A DNA stretch of 64,000 bases from JBFAPK01 sp040676675 (GCF_040676675.1 NZ_JBFAPK010000019.1:62001-126000); one strand, 5' to 3'; positions 1 through 8,090 are shown, counted from the first letter of the stretch. Numbers and translations are program-made. The notes: generated by a model not told the origin, from the letters alone.

Positions 1-400
1 ATGCCGGCACGCCCGCGACGGCGGGACACTGGAAGAACGGCCGTTCCGCGTCGAAGAGCGCGAAGCGGTCGGCGTACCGCGCCAGGTACTCGCGGTACTT
101 CGCCAGGTACGTCGCCAGCCGCGCGTCCTCGGGTAGCCTCCCGCTGCCGTCCGGTGGATCGGCGGGAAGGCTCTCGGCCCGCCAGAGCTTGGCCCAGGCG
201 CCCTTGGGCAACGGCTGGTAGACCCGGTAGAGGAAGGCCAGCACCAGCCGGTGCAGGGCGGCCGTCATCGGCGGTGTCTCGCCCACGATCCGGCGCAGCT
301 CGTGCGCCTCGCGCACCAGCGCCACCAGGCCGACCTCGCCGGCGGTACCGTCGAGGCGGACCACCGGCAGCCACGGCTCGTCGAGCAGGTTGAAGCGCAC
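1..400 (-). CDS. casA: Cse1/CasA, type I-E Cascade large subunit (partial, N-terminal 133 residues)
   Basis: The large subunit of the type I-E Cascade surveillance complex, which reads the PAM and recruits Cas3. The predicted N-terminus MRFNLLDEPWLPVV is the family hallmark, and helical sequence (TAALHRLVLAFLYRVY) follows as in Cse1. The frame runs off the left edge, so only the beginning is visible. The GTG start at 400 lies 3 bp after the stop of the small ORF at 404-814 and is preceded by a GGGGACGGG purine run. It is therefore the third gene of a minus-strand cas operon (cas3, small acidic ORF, casA). cse2, cas7, cas5, cas6e, cas1 and cas2 would be expected beyond the window. Confidence 0.9.
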   Translation of the reverse strand, partial: MRFNLLDEPWLPVVRLDGTAGEVGLVALVREAHELRRIVGETPPMTAALHRLVLAFLYRVYQPLPKGAWAKLWRAESLPADPPDGSGRLPEDARLATYLAKYREYLARYADRFALFDAERPFFQCPAVAGVPA

Positions 401-403
401 CGG

Positions 404-814
404 TCACCCGTCCCCGTCGTCGTCAAGGTCATCGGAATCCGCCTCGGAGTCCGCCTCGGGAAAGTCGATCCGCAGGCCGCTGTCGTCGTCGTAGTAGACG
501 GTCAGCCCGCCGGCGTGGCCGACGCCGTCGCGTACGACGAGCGCCCGGCTCGCGTCCAGCCAGGGCGAGGCGCGGAACGCGGCCGGTACCGGCAGCTCCC
601 GCAGCGCCGCCAGAGCCTCGGGCGGAACGCCCTCGTCAGCGCGGACGCGTACCGTCGCCGCCAGCAGCTCGGCGAGTAGATCCTCGACCGGCTCGTCGTC
701 GTCCGTCAGGTCGATCGGGGTGCCGCCCGCCACCGGTACGGTCTGCCCGCCCGTGGCCCGCAGCACCACGACGTCGACCGCGTCCTCGAACGGGAGCGAA
801 TCCTCGTCAGCCAT
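404..814 (-). CDS. Detached Cas3 C-terminal domain (small acidic protein between cas3 and casA)
   Basis: A 136-residue, very acidic protein (about 36 Asp/Glu against about 9 Arg/Lys). Its layout resembles the accessory domain that normally ends Cas3: a strand VDVVVLRA near residues 13-20, then LPVPAAFRASPWLDASRAL, then GGLTVYYDDDSGLRI before an acidic tail. Intact Cas3 proteins carry the same order (a VEVVLL-like strand, a PWL motif, a YDxxxGL motif). The neighbouring Cas3 ORF stops just before this domain. The ATG overlaps the cas3 stop by 8 bp (ATGGCTGA) in another frame and has its own TGGAG-type ribosome site inside cas3, so the two are probably translationally coupled. Assignment rests on remembered family motifs. 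The alternative is an unrelated acidic Cas accessory protein. Confidence 0.65.
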   Translation of the reverse strand: MADEDSLPFEDAVDVVVLRATGGQTVPVAGGTPIDLTDDDEPVEDLLAELLAATVRVRADEGVPPEALAALRELPVPAAFRASPWLDASRALVVRDGVGHAGGLTVYYDDDSGLRIDFPEADSEADSDDLDDDGDG

Positions 815-3269
815 GGCGCTCGCTCCAGGGGCTCGGCTTGCGGGTCTGCCCGACGTTGCGGACGTGCTTGGTCAGCTCCCGCAACACCATCGGGTCCGGC
901 TCGGGCGGCGGAAGGTAGATGCTGGTCGCCAGGTCCGCGTCGGATCGCCGCGCCCGGCGCAGCCGCTCGGCGGCATCGTCCCAGCGCCTCTCCCAGCCGG
1001 GCGGGCAGGCGATTCCGTTCGGCTCGGCGTAGACCGCGTCGACCAGCTCCGGCACCTCGTCGGGCAGCCGCAGCTCGGTACGCTCACGCAGCAGCGCCCA
1101 GGTGCGCAGCAGGATCGCGTCGGCGTAGATGTTGACCGTGTACGCGGCCCACTTCGGGCCGGCCCGCTTCTCGGTCACGCCGAGGATGGCCAGCACCGGC
1201 GGCGCGTCCGGGTCGATGCGGCGGAACCGGTGCAGCCGGCCAGCCCGCTGCACGATGCCGTCGACCGGTGCCACGTCGCTGGCCATCGCGTCGAAGTCCA
1301 GGTCGAGGCTCTGCTCCAGCACCTGGGTACCGACCACAATGTAGCCGGACGCGGGCGCGCGGGTGCCGTCCTCGCCGAAGAGCCGCCGCAACTCGGCCTC
1401 GACCCGGGCGCGCTGGCCGCCGGCAAGCTGGCCGGTCAGCTTGACGATCCTCGGCCGTCGGTGCTCCGGCAGCGACGCCGCCGCCTTGGTCAGCGCGTCG
1501 AAGGTCCGGTCCGCACGCTTCACCAGGTTGTGGACGATCGCCACGCCCCAACCGCGCGCCGCCCGCTCCAGCGCCCACCCGACCAGGTCCCGGTCGGGAA
1601 CGGTGACGAGCCGGACCGGGCGGTCGGTGTTGGTGGGGGAGGCGTCGGCGCGTACCTCGATCGGGACGCCGTGGTGGTCGAGCCAGAGCGCCCGGGGGTA
1701 GCCCGACGGCGGCGGCAGGTCGAGCCGGTCGGGACGGCCGCGGCGCGCGCCCGCGTACCAGGCGGTGACCAGCTCGGCCCGGCGCGCGGCCGGCAGCGTC
1801 GCGGAGAGAACGATCACGGGTACGCCGAGCCAGCCCAGCCACGCGAGTACCCGGTCGAGAAGCGTGGACATGTGCACGTCGTAGCTGTGCACCTCATCCA
1901 GGATCACGACCCGGTTCGACAGCCCCACCAGCGGTACGGGTGCCCACGGTCGCCGGATGCCGGCCTGGAGGACGCGGTCGATGGTGCCGACCGCCAGCGG
2001 CGCGAGCAGCCCCCGGAGCCAGGTGAACCACTCCCGGACGTGCGCGTCCTGGGCCCCGCCCGGCTCGTCGCCGCCGACCTCGGCCGCGCCGACCGGGTCG
2101 ACCCGCGCCTCCTGCGCGCGCCTGCCGGCGAGGTACTCCGCCGCCGTACCGTGCAGCAGCTTCGCGGTCAATCCGGGGCCGAGCTGCGTCAACAGCTTTG
2201 TGACCACCTCGTACGCCTGGTTGCTGGTGGCCCGGGTCGGCATCGCGACGTAGAAGCCGGCCAGCCCGAGCTGACGGACCAGGCTCACCATCGCCTGGAG
2301 AGCCGCCTTGGTCTTGCCCTCCCCGGTCGGCGCCTCGACGATCAGGATGCCGGGTGCGGTCCGGCCCGCGACCAGCTGTTCGATCGCCGCCTGGAGCGGC
2401 CGGGGCTCCTGCCCGAAGAGCCCGACGAAGCCGGTGTCGGCGGGCGGCGACGACCAGCCGGTCCAGCCGAGCCGGTCGATCACCTGCTCCCGGGCGCGTT
2501 CGCGGGAAAGCTTGATGTATTCGGCCAGGTCGACGTCGGCTCCGGCGTGCGTCCTCTTGTCGATCGAGCCGGAGGCGATCCAGTCGGTGACCGTGGTCAG
2601 CCCGGCGAGCGCGACCGTCGCGGCGGTGCTTACCCGCACGTCGGACCAGGGCAGCGAGCGCGGGTCGGGCAGTTCCAGCAGTTCCGCCGTACGGCAGATC
2701 AGCTCCTCGACCGACGGCTCCCACGACGCGCCGCCGTGGTCCCGTTCGGCGACCCGCGCGTTCGTGAGCACCTGGGCGGCGAAGTACCGTCCGTAGTGGC
2801 CGCCGAGCGCCAGCGCGACGGCCAGGGCGGTGCCGGGCTCCGCGCCCCACGACCTGAGCAGGCGCGACAGGTGGTACGTCGTCAGCACGCCGTGCAGGGT
2901 GTCGGTACGGTCGGGGCCGGTGCGCTTCGCGGCCAGCCGTGCGATTCTGGCCGAGCCTTCGGCGGGCAGGTGCGCGGTCGCCACGTCGGCGCGGAGCGCC
3001 TGGAACGCGGGGGAGAGCTTGCCGAGGTCGTGCAGCCCGCAGAACAATGCGACCCAGCCCCGGGCGGTACCGCCGAGCGGCGCGAACGCCGCCTCCAGTT
3101 CGGCGCGGGCGACCGGCCCGACCAGCGTCCCGTAGAGCAGTTCGGTCACCGTGGCGGTGTCGACGGTGTGGCAGATCAGCGGATGCGGGACGGTCACCTC
3201 GCCCTGTTTTGCCTGGCCAGCCTTGCCCCAGAAGGCCCGCACATCGGGCCGCACCTGCTCGGGCACCAC
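807..3269 (-). CDS. cas3: Cas3 HD nuclease-helicase, type I-E, lacking its C-terminal domain
   Basis: The effector nuclease-helicase recruited by Cascade to nick and degrade target DNA. An N-terminal HD domain has H34, H80-D81 in HDLGK (80-84) and a GGHYG motif (156-160). The SF2 helicase core has Walker A APTGEGKT (313-320), the DEVH box (458-461), SATLP (489-493) and QRAGRLHR (674-681). All catalytic motifs look intact. At 820 residues it is shorter than full Cas3 proteins because the terminal accessory domain is missing; that domain appears as the next ORF, overlapping by 8 bp in a different frame. Two adjacent GTG codons (3269, 3266) could start it. The gene diverges from CRISPR array 1, so the 300-bp gap probably holds the cas promoter and array leader. 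Confidence 0.93.
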   Translation of the reverse strand: MVPEQVRPDVRAFWGKAGQAKQGEVTVPHPLICHTVDTATVTELLYGTLVGPVARAELEAAFAPLGGTARGWVALFCGLHDLGKLSPAFQALRADVATAHLPAEGSARIARLAAKRTGPDRTDTLHGVLTTYHLSRLLRSWGAEPGTALAVALALGGHYGRYFAAQVLTNARVAERDHGGASWEPSVEELICRTAELLELPDPRSLPWSDVRVSTAATVALAGLTTVTDWIASGSIDKRTHAGADVDLAEYIKLSRERAREQVIDRLGWTGWSSPPADTGFVGLFGQEPRPLQAAIEQLVAGRTAPGILIVEAPTGEGKTKAALQAMVSLVRQLGLAGFYVAMPTRATSNQAYEVVTKLLTQLGPGLTAKLLHGTAAEYLAGRRAQEARVDPVGAAEVGGDEPGGAQDAHVREWFTWLRGLLAPLAVGTIDRVLQAGIRRPWAPVPLVGLSNRVVILDEVHSYDVHMSTLLDRVLAWLGWLGVPVIVLSATLPAARRAELVTAWYAGARRGRPDRLDLPPPSGYPRALWLDHHGVPIEVRADASPTNTDRPVRLVTVPDRDLVGWALERAARGWGVAIVHNLVKRADRTFDALTKAAASLPEHRRPRIVKLTGQLAGGQRARVEAELRRLFGEDGTRAPASGYIVVGTQVLEQSLDLDFDAMASDVAPVDGIVQRAGRLHRFRRIDPDAPPVLAILGVTEKRAGPKWAAYTVNIYADAILLRTWALLRERTELRLPDEVPELVDAVYAEPNGIACPPGWERRWDDAAERLRRARRSDADLATSIYLPPPEPDPMVLRELTKHVRNVGQTRKPSPWSERHG

Positions 3270-3582
3270 ACCTACCTATCGGCTGCTTCCATTGCTGCGA
3301 CTGCGCGGGTACGCCCCGGTCAGGATTGACGCTGCGTCGACCGCGCGATCACACGAGGGCCGACAATGCCCGAAGGAAGCCTCACGTCCTAGCCACCTGT
3401 CGAGTAGCCGACAGGAGCGGCACGGCAGCAGTGAGTGATCCACTGTCGAGCCGTACGCTCGTCGGGGCGCGGTCGGCGGCCCGTGGATCGGTACCGCGAC
3501 CGCTGGCGAGCGAACCGCCGGCAGGAGAGGGCTAGTGAAGAAAAACCCGATTGTTGATCTATAGCACCGCAGGTCAGGAAGC
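3270..3582. promoter_or_regulatory. cas3-array 1 divergent intergenic region with CRISPR leader 1
   Basis: No convincing gene. The right end is the leader of array 1: a purine-rich GTGAAGAAAAAC motif, an AT-rich block TTGATCTATAGC, then AGGTCAGGAAG directly before the first repeat. The same three blocks precede arrays 2 and 3. The left part must contain the cas3 promoter on the minus strand, but no clear -35/-10 pair was found there. Confidence 0.7.
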
Positions 3583-4262
3583 CTCCTCCCCGCGTACGCG
3601 GGGGTGATCCGAACCACCCGGACACGCGGGTGCTGACGCTGGTCTCCTCCCCGCGTACGCGGGGGTGATCCCTTCCGTGACCGGGGAGGGGCCCGCCGCT
3701 AGCCCTCCTCCCCGCGTACGCGGGGGTGATCCGTGGATCACACACAGTTCCGGCGACTGATCACACTCCTCCCCGCGTACGCGGGGGTGATCCCTGGAAC
3801 GGCGCGAACAGCGTGCACACCGCCACCTCCTCCCCGCGTACGCGGGGGTGATCCCAGGATCGTGGCCGACTCAAGTTGATCCGCTAGCTCCTCCCCGCGT
3901 ACGCGGGGGTGATCCCACATGGCGAGGTATCCGGACCGGCGACAGCATCTCCTCCCCGCGTACGCGGGGGTGATCCCCGGAACGCCGCCCAGCGTGGCGA
4001 CAAGCGGCCCTCATCCCCGCGTACGCGGGGGTGATCCCACCGTCGACCTCGCCAGAATCGCCCGAAGCCCCTCCTCCGCGCGTACGCGGGGGTGATCCCT
4101 CCGTCAGCGCGACGGCCTGGTCCAAGCGCAACTCCTCCCCGCGTACGCGGGGGTGATCCCGTCGAGCACAACGGCAACAACCCGGGCGCCGTCTCCTCCC
4201 CGCGTACGCGGGGTGATCCCGAGGGTCCGTCACGCTCCTCCCCGCGTACGCGGGGGTGATCC
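3583..4262 (+). CRISPR. CRISPR array 1 (12 repeats, 11 spacers), CTC/GTAC repeat subtype
   Basis: Repeats start at 3583, 3644, 3705, 3766, 3827, 3888, 3949, 4010, 4071, 4132, 4193 and 4235. The visible 28-nt repeat begins CTCCTCCCC, folds as CCCCGC-GTAC-GCGGGG and ends GTGATCC; with a variable 29th base it gives the 29+32 layout of type I-E. The leader is on the left. Repeats 8 (CTCATCCCC) and 9 (CTCCTCCGC) carry changes, repeat 11 has lost a G, and its spacer is cut to about 15 nt. A decayed repeat-like remnant follows near 4290-4320, so the right end is the old, degenerating end. Arrays 2 and 3 have GTG instead of the leading CTC. Confidence 0.97.
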
Positions 4263-4469
4263 CCAGATCGGCAGCCAGAGGTCGCACGTGAACAGGTGAT
4301 CCCGGCGTATGCGGAGGTGGGTCTGGGCTGGCTGCGGGCGTGGTGTTTTCAGTCCGACGGTCATCGTTGTTGGTATTGAAGTTCATAGGCGGTGTGGTGG
4401 GCTGACGGGGTGTGGTGGATTCGGTACGGTCGGCGCTGGGATTGGCGGCGGCTTGGGGAGGAGCCCGCA
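4263..4469. other. Decayed array remnant and upstream region of the three-gene module
   Basis: Starts with spacer-like sequence and then a degenerate repeat (GTGATCCCGGCGTATGCGG, about 4295-4313). After it comes sequence richer in T and G than its surroundings, around 4335-4440. It should contain the promoter of the gene at 4470, but no strong -10/-35 pair was identified. No gene seen. Confidence 0.5.
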
Positions 4470-4730
4470 GTGTCGAGCATCGAGCAGGTGAAGGCCGGGG
4501 TGGCTCGGTTCGGGGACGAGACAGCCCGGCAGGTGTCGCAGCTCCGGGCGGTTGCCGAGTCCATGGAGCAGGCCGTGGCGCAATTGCGGGCCGTCACCAC
4601 CGGTACGAACCATCCCCGGGTCATGGAGGCATTGGCCCGAATGGAGCAGGTCAAGCAGCGGCTCAACGAGGCGGCGACGCTCGCGCAGGGCGCGGTCGAG
4701 TCGACCAAGAGCTACGTTGCCTCGTTTTGA
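4470..4730 (+). CDS. Small all-helical protein (86 aa), first gene of the inter-array module
   Basis: Starts at GTG (VSSIEQVKAGVARFG), 9-10 nt after GGGGAGGAG. The sequence is Leu/Ala/Gln/Glu-rich with heptad-like spacing and predicts two or three long helices, with no signal peptide or membrane span. From memory it resembles short helical actinobacterial proteins (such as DUF6244) found beside secreted toxins; no search was possible. Residues from HPRVMEAL to YVASF match the C-terminal part of the third gene's product (HDRIMAAL ... YLSSI; see findings), so the two may share a fold and pair. It lies 16 bp upstream of the next gene in an apparent operon. Function unknown. Confidence 0.8.
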   Translation: MSSIEQVKAGVARFGDETARQVSQLRAVAESMEQAVAQLRAVTTGTNHPRVMEALARMEQVKQRLNEAATLAQGAVESTKSYVASF

Positions 4731-4746
4731 GAGCAGGGGATAGGTC

Positions 4747-5385
4747 ATGTCACGCGTCATCGTGCCCGTCGGGCTGTCCATGGGTCCGCGCTACCGGTAC
4801 GTCCGTCCGCCAGACCCGACGCCGGAGTGCTACGAAATCCACCTCGGGGACGACCTGGTCGAGCTGACCGAGGCCGAGGCGGCGGTCTGGGCAGCATCCT
4901 TTGTGGACGCCGAGCGGCACGCCAAGCTCAAGATCGACCGTAAGGCCCTGATCCAGTACCTCCAGACGGTGCCCCGGCCCGAGCCGCGCGCCGAAGAGAT
5001 CGTGGACGACCTGCTCTCTCGTGGCCTGCTCCTGGAGTTCGACCCGGAAGGCACCCTGGAAGCCGTCTTCCGCCGCTACAAGCTCCTGCCGCTCGGCGAA
5101 GGACTCGGCTCGACCCCAGAAGAGCCACACCTTCATCGGATCGGCCACGCCGGTCAGGCCAAGGCAGCCGTGCCCATTCAGGTCTACTCGCAGTGGTCCT
5201 ATGCATACCTGCACCCGAGCCTCTGGGACGCCTGCGCCTTCTACGCGGATGAGTCAGAGGAGGCGGAGGAAGGCGAGGAGTTGCTGAATCTCACGCCTGA
5301 GGAGGTGGCTCGGGACACCGCGATGAACCTACCGTTGTTGATTTCAACAGGCTGCGCCTTCCTGGACCCGATCGTGACGTCATGA
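4747..5385 (+). CDS. Hypothetical protein (212 aa), second gene of the inter-array module
   Basis: Not recognised. The N-terminal half (residues about 30-110) alternates helices and short strands: EIHLGDDLVELTEAEAAVWA, a basic helix KLKIDRKALIQYLQ, then EIVDDLLSRGLLLEF. This would suit a winged-helix or adaptor domain. The second half has an aromatic stretch (QWSYAYLHPSLWDACAFY), a run of acidic residues near 180, and ends in a hydrophobic LPLLISTGCAFLDPI segment. It has no signal peptide, no clear membrane span and no catalytic motif I can name. AGGGGATAGGTC precedes the ATG. Its stop overlaps the start of the third gene (ATGA), so the two are translationally coupled. Confidence 0.82.
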   Translation: MSRVIVPVGLSMGPRYRYVRPPDPTPECYEIHLGDDLVELTEAEAAVWAASFVDAERHAKLKIDRKALIQYLQTVPRPEPRAEEIVDDLLSRGLLLEFDPEGTLEAVFRRYKLLPLGEGLGSTPEEPHLHRIGHAGQAKAAVPIQVYSQWSYAYLHPSLWDACAFYADESEEAEEGEELLNLTPEEVARDTAMNLPLLISTGCAFLDPIVTS

Positions 5386-6029
5386 GGTACGGGCGGAAAC
5401 AACGCAGATCGCAGAAGAAGGAACGGCCGTTCGCCCGGCGGCTTGGCGTCGAGAGCGCCAAGGAAGGGCTCGGGAAACTCGCGGAATGGGGCGGCGCGGG
5501 CGTTGGCATGCTGCTCGGGCTCGCCAGTGCGCGTTATGGCCTGCCGGTCGCAAGCTCGGTAGCGGCGACCGGCGGCGCGGTCGTGGGCGGCATGGTCGGC
5601 TCGGCCGGCAAGGCGCTGGTTGTCGCGACCATTGACCACTGGCGCGACCGTCGTCAGCAGCGTGCCGCTTCGATTGACAGTGCGGGCAAAGGCGCCGTGA
5701 GTGCGCGACGAAGCGGTCGCGGGTCTCGCGGCAACGCGCCTCGGGTGTCGCACTTCTGGAGCGGGCCGATCGGGGGAGCGGGCGAGATCATCTCTGGGAT
5801 CGGTGAGGTGATCCAGCAGCTCGAACGCGCGCATGAGGGACTCGGGTCGTTGCTGGAGCCGATGCGCGCCAGCCATGACCGGATCATGGCGGCGCTGTCC
5901 GGCGGTCGGCAGGACGTGGTTCAGCAGACTCATGGGCGGCTGACGCTGGCACGTAAGCGCGTGGAGGACTCGCTGGGCTTGCTCCAGGGAGCCAATGAGG
6001 ATTTACGCGGCTACCTGAGCAGCATCTGA
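5382..6029 (+). CDS. Membrane-associated helical protein (215 aa), third gene of the inter-array module
   Basis: Begins with a basic stretch (RYGRKQRRSQKKERPFARR), followed by a Gly/Ala-rich segment (residues about 37-80: GGAGVGMLLGLASARYGLP, ATGGAVVGGMVGSAG) resembling a glycine-zipper membrane hairpin. A basic linker and a long helical C-terminus (about 125-215) follow. The end (HDRIMAAL ... ARKRVEDSLGLLQGANEDL ... YLSSI) aligns with the 86-residue first protein. A natural reading is a membrane-anchored version of that domain next to a soluble one. The start overlaps the preceding stop (ATGA). The stop lies only 67 bp before the first repeat of array 2, so leader 2 abuts this gene. Function unknown; a defence or toxin-immunity role is speculative. 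Confidence 0.8.
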   Translation: MRYGRKQRRSQKKERPFARRLGVESAKEGLGKLAEWGGAGVGMLLGLASARYGLPVASSVAATGGAVVGGMVGSAGKALVVATIDHWRDRRQQRAASIDSAGKGAVSARRSGRGSRGNAPRVSHFWSGPIGGAGEIISGIGEVIQQLERAHEGLGSLLEPMRASHDRIMAALSGGRQDVVQQTHGRLTLARKRVEDSLGLLQGANEDLRGYLSSI

Positions 6030-6096
6030 TTCCATGATCGGGTTGCAAGTGAATGAAAACGCAGTTTCTGATCTATAGAGGCCCAGGTCAGGAAGT
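6030..6096 (+). promoter_or_regulatory. CRISPR leader 2
   Basis: Short leader between the stop of the gene at 5382 and array 2. It repeats the leader blocks: CAAGTGAATGAAAACGCAG, TTCTGATCTATAG and CCAGGTCAGGAAGT, matching leaders 1 and 3. It is the shortest of the three because coding sequence begins 67 bp upstream of the first repeat. Confidence 0.8.
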
Positions 6097-7407
6097 GTGC
6101 TCCCCGCGCACGCGGGGGTGATCCGTTCCGGGGGTCGATGTCGTTGACCCACCAGCCGTGCTCCCCGCGCACGCGGGGGTGATCCGGCGGCCACGGCTAC
6201 GAGCATTGGGGTAGTCGCGTGCTCCCCGCGCACGCGGGGGTGATCCGCCGGAGCAATTCCAGGCCGGTGATGTGATTCTGTGCTCCCCGCGCACGCGGGG
6301 GTGATCCGGTGCGGGCGTTCTACGGCCACGACGACATGCGGTGCTCCCCGCGCACGCGGGGGTGATCCCCAGATGCGGACCACCCGGAGCACGAAGACCG
6401 TGTGCTCCCCGCGCACGCGGGGGTGATCCCCAGGTCGAGCGGAACCGCAGCGCGGGTGCCTAGTGCTCCCCGCGCACGCGGGGGTGATCCCGTGGAGGGC
6501 TCCGTCCTGGTCCACCCGCTCCCGTGCTCCCCGCGCCCGCGGGGGTGATCCCCAGTGGCGCCTTACCGGCGCCCAGCCGTCCGTGTGCTCTCCGCGCACG
6601 CGGGGGTGATCCCAGCGAGACCAGCGCGTCAGCGTCGGCGGCCAGGTGCTCTCCGCGCACGCGGGGGTGATCCCGTCTCCCAGCGCGGCAGCCTCGCGTA
6701 TGGCGTCGTGCTCCCCGCGCACGCGGGGGTGATCCCAGCCCCGCGCCCCGGGACCGGGTGTCGTCGCCGTGCTCCCCGCGCACGCGGGGGTGATCCCTGA
6801 AAAGCCCTGGTAAGGCGCCCGGTCGGGGCGTGCTCCCCGCACACGCGGGGGTGATCCCAGCGAGACCAGCGCGTCAGCGTCGGCGGCCAGGTGCTCCCCG
6901 CGCACGCGGGGGTGATCCCGTCTCCCAGCGCGGCAGCCTCGCGTATGGCGTCGTGCTCCCCGCGCACGCGGGGGTGATCCCAGCCCCGCGCCCCGGGACC
7001 GGGTGTCGTCGCCGTGCTCCCCGCGCACGCGGGGGTGATCCCTGAAAAGCCCTGGTAAGGCGCCCGGTCGGGGCGTGCTCCCCGCACACGCGGGGGTGAT
7101 CCCTGGTCGTAGTCGAGCGTGACCGGGGGCGCCGCGTGCTCCCCGCGCACGCGGGGGTGATCCCGAGGCGAGCCGGGAGAACCGGAAGCTGCTGGTGTGC
7201 TCCCCGCGCACGCGGGGGTGATCCGGCCCAGCTTCCCGTCTGCGTGCCCAGGTTGAGGTGCTCCCCGCGCACGCGGGGGTGATCCCACGCGGGCCCGCTT
7301 GCCCGCTCGGCTCATCCGGTGCTCTCCGTGGACGCTGGGGTGATCCGGTGTCCCGCAGCACCCGGGCCACCGCTGCGTCGTGCTCCCCGCGCACGCGGGG
7401 GCGAGTT
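6097..7407 (+). CRISPR. CRISPR array 2 (22 repeats, 21 spacers), GTG/GCAC repeat subtype
   Basis: Repeats begin at 6097, 6158, 6219, 6280, 6341, 6402, 6463, 6524, 6585, 6646, 6708, 6769, 6830, 6891, 6953, 7014, 7075, 7136, 7197, 7258, 7319 and 7380. The repeat starts GTGCTCCCC, folds as CCCCGC-GCAC-GCGGGG and ends GTGATCC. Variants are at 6524 (GCCC loop), 6585 and 6646 (CTCTCC), 6830 and 7075 (CACACG) and 7319 (several changes); the last repeat has a divergent 3' end. The block 6585-6829 is repeated at 6830-7074, so four spacers occur twice in the same order. Two spacers are 33 nt, giving 62-bp steps. Leader-proximal spacers are on the left. Confidence 0.98.
6585..7074 (+). repeat. Tandem duplication of four repeat-spacer units inside array 2
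   Basis: The spacers beginning AGCGAGACC, GTCTCCCAG, AGCCCCGCG and TGAAAAGCC occur in that order after repeats 6585-6769 and again after repeats 6830-7014. Spacer copies appear identical. Unit length is 245 bp. In both copies the repeat following the fourth spacer (6830, 7075) carries the rare CACACG variant, so that repeat was duplicated with the block. Confidence 0.95.
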
Positions 7408-7444
7408 GAGGCAATGGAAATTGCGTTCGAGTAAGCGGCTGCGG

Positions 7445-7669
7445 CTACTGGTGGCGCTCGGCGACGAAGACGCCGACGCCGCCCACGCCCTCCAGCGTGC
7501 CGTCGACCTTTAGCGCGTTGATGGCTTGGCGCACGACGATCGCGGAGACGTCGTACTGTTTGCACAGTTGCGAGGTCGACGGCAACTTGTCCCCAGGGGA
7601 GAGTTCCCCAGAGGCAATCTGGGCGCGGATGTCGTCGACAATCTGCGCCCACTTCGCTTTGGCGGGCAT
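7445..7669 (-). CDS. Stand-alone GntR-family winged-helix protein (74 aa)
   Basis: A complete GntR N-terminal winged helix: IVDDIRAQIASGELSPGDKLPS, then a recognition-helix region SAIVVRQAINALKVDG and the wing GVGGVGVFVAE. There is no effector-binding domain behind it, so it is a minimal repressor-like DNA-binding protein. The ATG at 7669 was chosen because the winged helix starts at once; longer forms add unrelated sequence. It is divergent from the three-gene operon at 7905 and stops 38 bp right of array 2. A GTGATCAC palindrome (7724-7731) upstream is a possible operator. Such single-domain GntR proteins are frequent in actinobacterial accessory DNA. Confidence 0.85.
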   Translation of the reverse strand: MPAKAKWAQIVDDIRAQIASGELSPGDKLPSTSQLCKQYDVSAIVVRQAINALKVDGTLEGVGGVGVFVAERHQ

Positions 7670-7904
7670 GTGTGGCTCCCAGGTCTGCCCCGCCATTCGA
7701 TCACGCACAGCTTTGTATGGCAAGTGATCACGATTGGTAGTTGCACGTACATCACCTGTTATATACGCTGCTCGGTGACCGGCTCCCAGGTCTGCAAACC
7801 CGGAGCTGGTCACCACCGCACAGAGCCCGGCTGGTCGGTCCCTATCCCGGCCGGCCGGGTGTGTCGACCTGCCCGCAACTGCCAGCACGGGAGGAACGAA
7901 TCCG
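7670..7904. promoter_or_regulatory. Divergent promoter region between GntR gene and three-gene operon
   Basis: Less GC-rich than its surroundings. It contains the perfect palindrome GTGATCAC (7724-7731) and, on the plus strand, a weak TTGCAC / TATATAC-like pair around 7741-7770. These suit a regulator controlling its own gene and the operon starting at 7905. Function inferred from layout only. Confidence 0.45.
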
Positions 7905-8090
7905 GTGACCGCCACCCCGCACGCCCAACCGCCCGACTTTCCGTCGACCGAGGACATCGACGACGCCCACGACATCGTCTACGGGCACCGTCCCCGGCAG
8001 GTGATCCGCTGGTACTGCGCCTGCGGCGACGCGTACCCCTGCTGGGAGCTGCGCTTCGCGCGCCTGGTGCTGGAGGCGGCCGGGCGATGA
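7905..8090 (+). CDS. Small Cys-containing protein (61 aa), first gene of hypothetical operon
   Basis: GTG start behind GGGAGGAACG. The product has a C-x-C-x5-C cluster (WYCACGDAYPCWELRFAR) in its second half, suggesting possible metal binding or a disulfide, after an acidic segment (STEDIDDAHDIVYG). No known family recognised. Its stop overlaps the next start (ATGA), and a stand-alone GntR protein is encoded divergently upstream. Confidence 0.7.
   Translation: MTATPHAQPPDFPSTEDIDDAHDIVYGHRPRQVIRWYCACGDAYPCWELRFARLVLEAAGR

Noticed and set aside
404..814. Acidic ORF as an anti-CRISPR-like DNA mimic
   Set aside because: Composition fits, but order of motifs and position fit the Cas3 C-terminal domain better.
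720..3329. Long plus-strand ORF (869 aa) over cas3
   Set aside because: Antisense to a gene with clear Cas3 motifs; low-complexity Arg/Gly/Pro translation, a typical high-GC shadow.
6003..7652. Repetitive ORFs reading through CRISPR arrays
   Set aside because: They translate the repeats (recurring GSPPRARG / ITPACAGST), not proteins.
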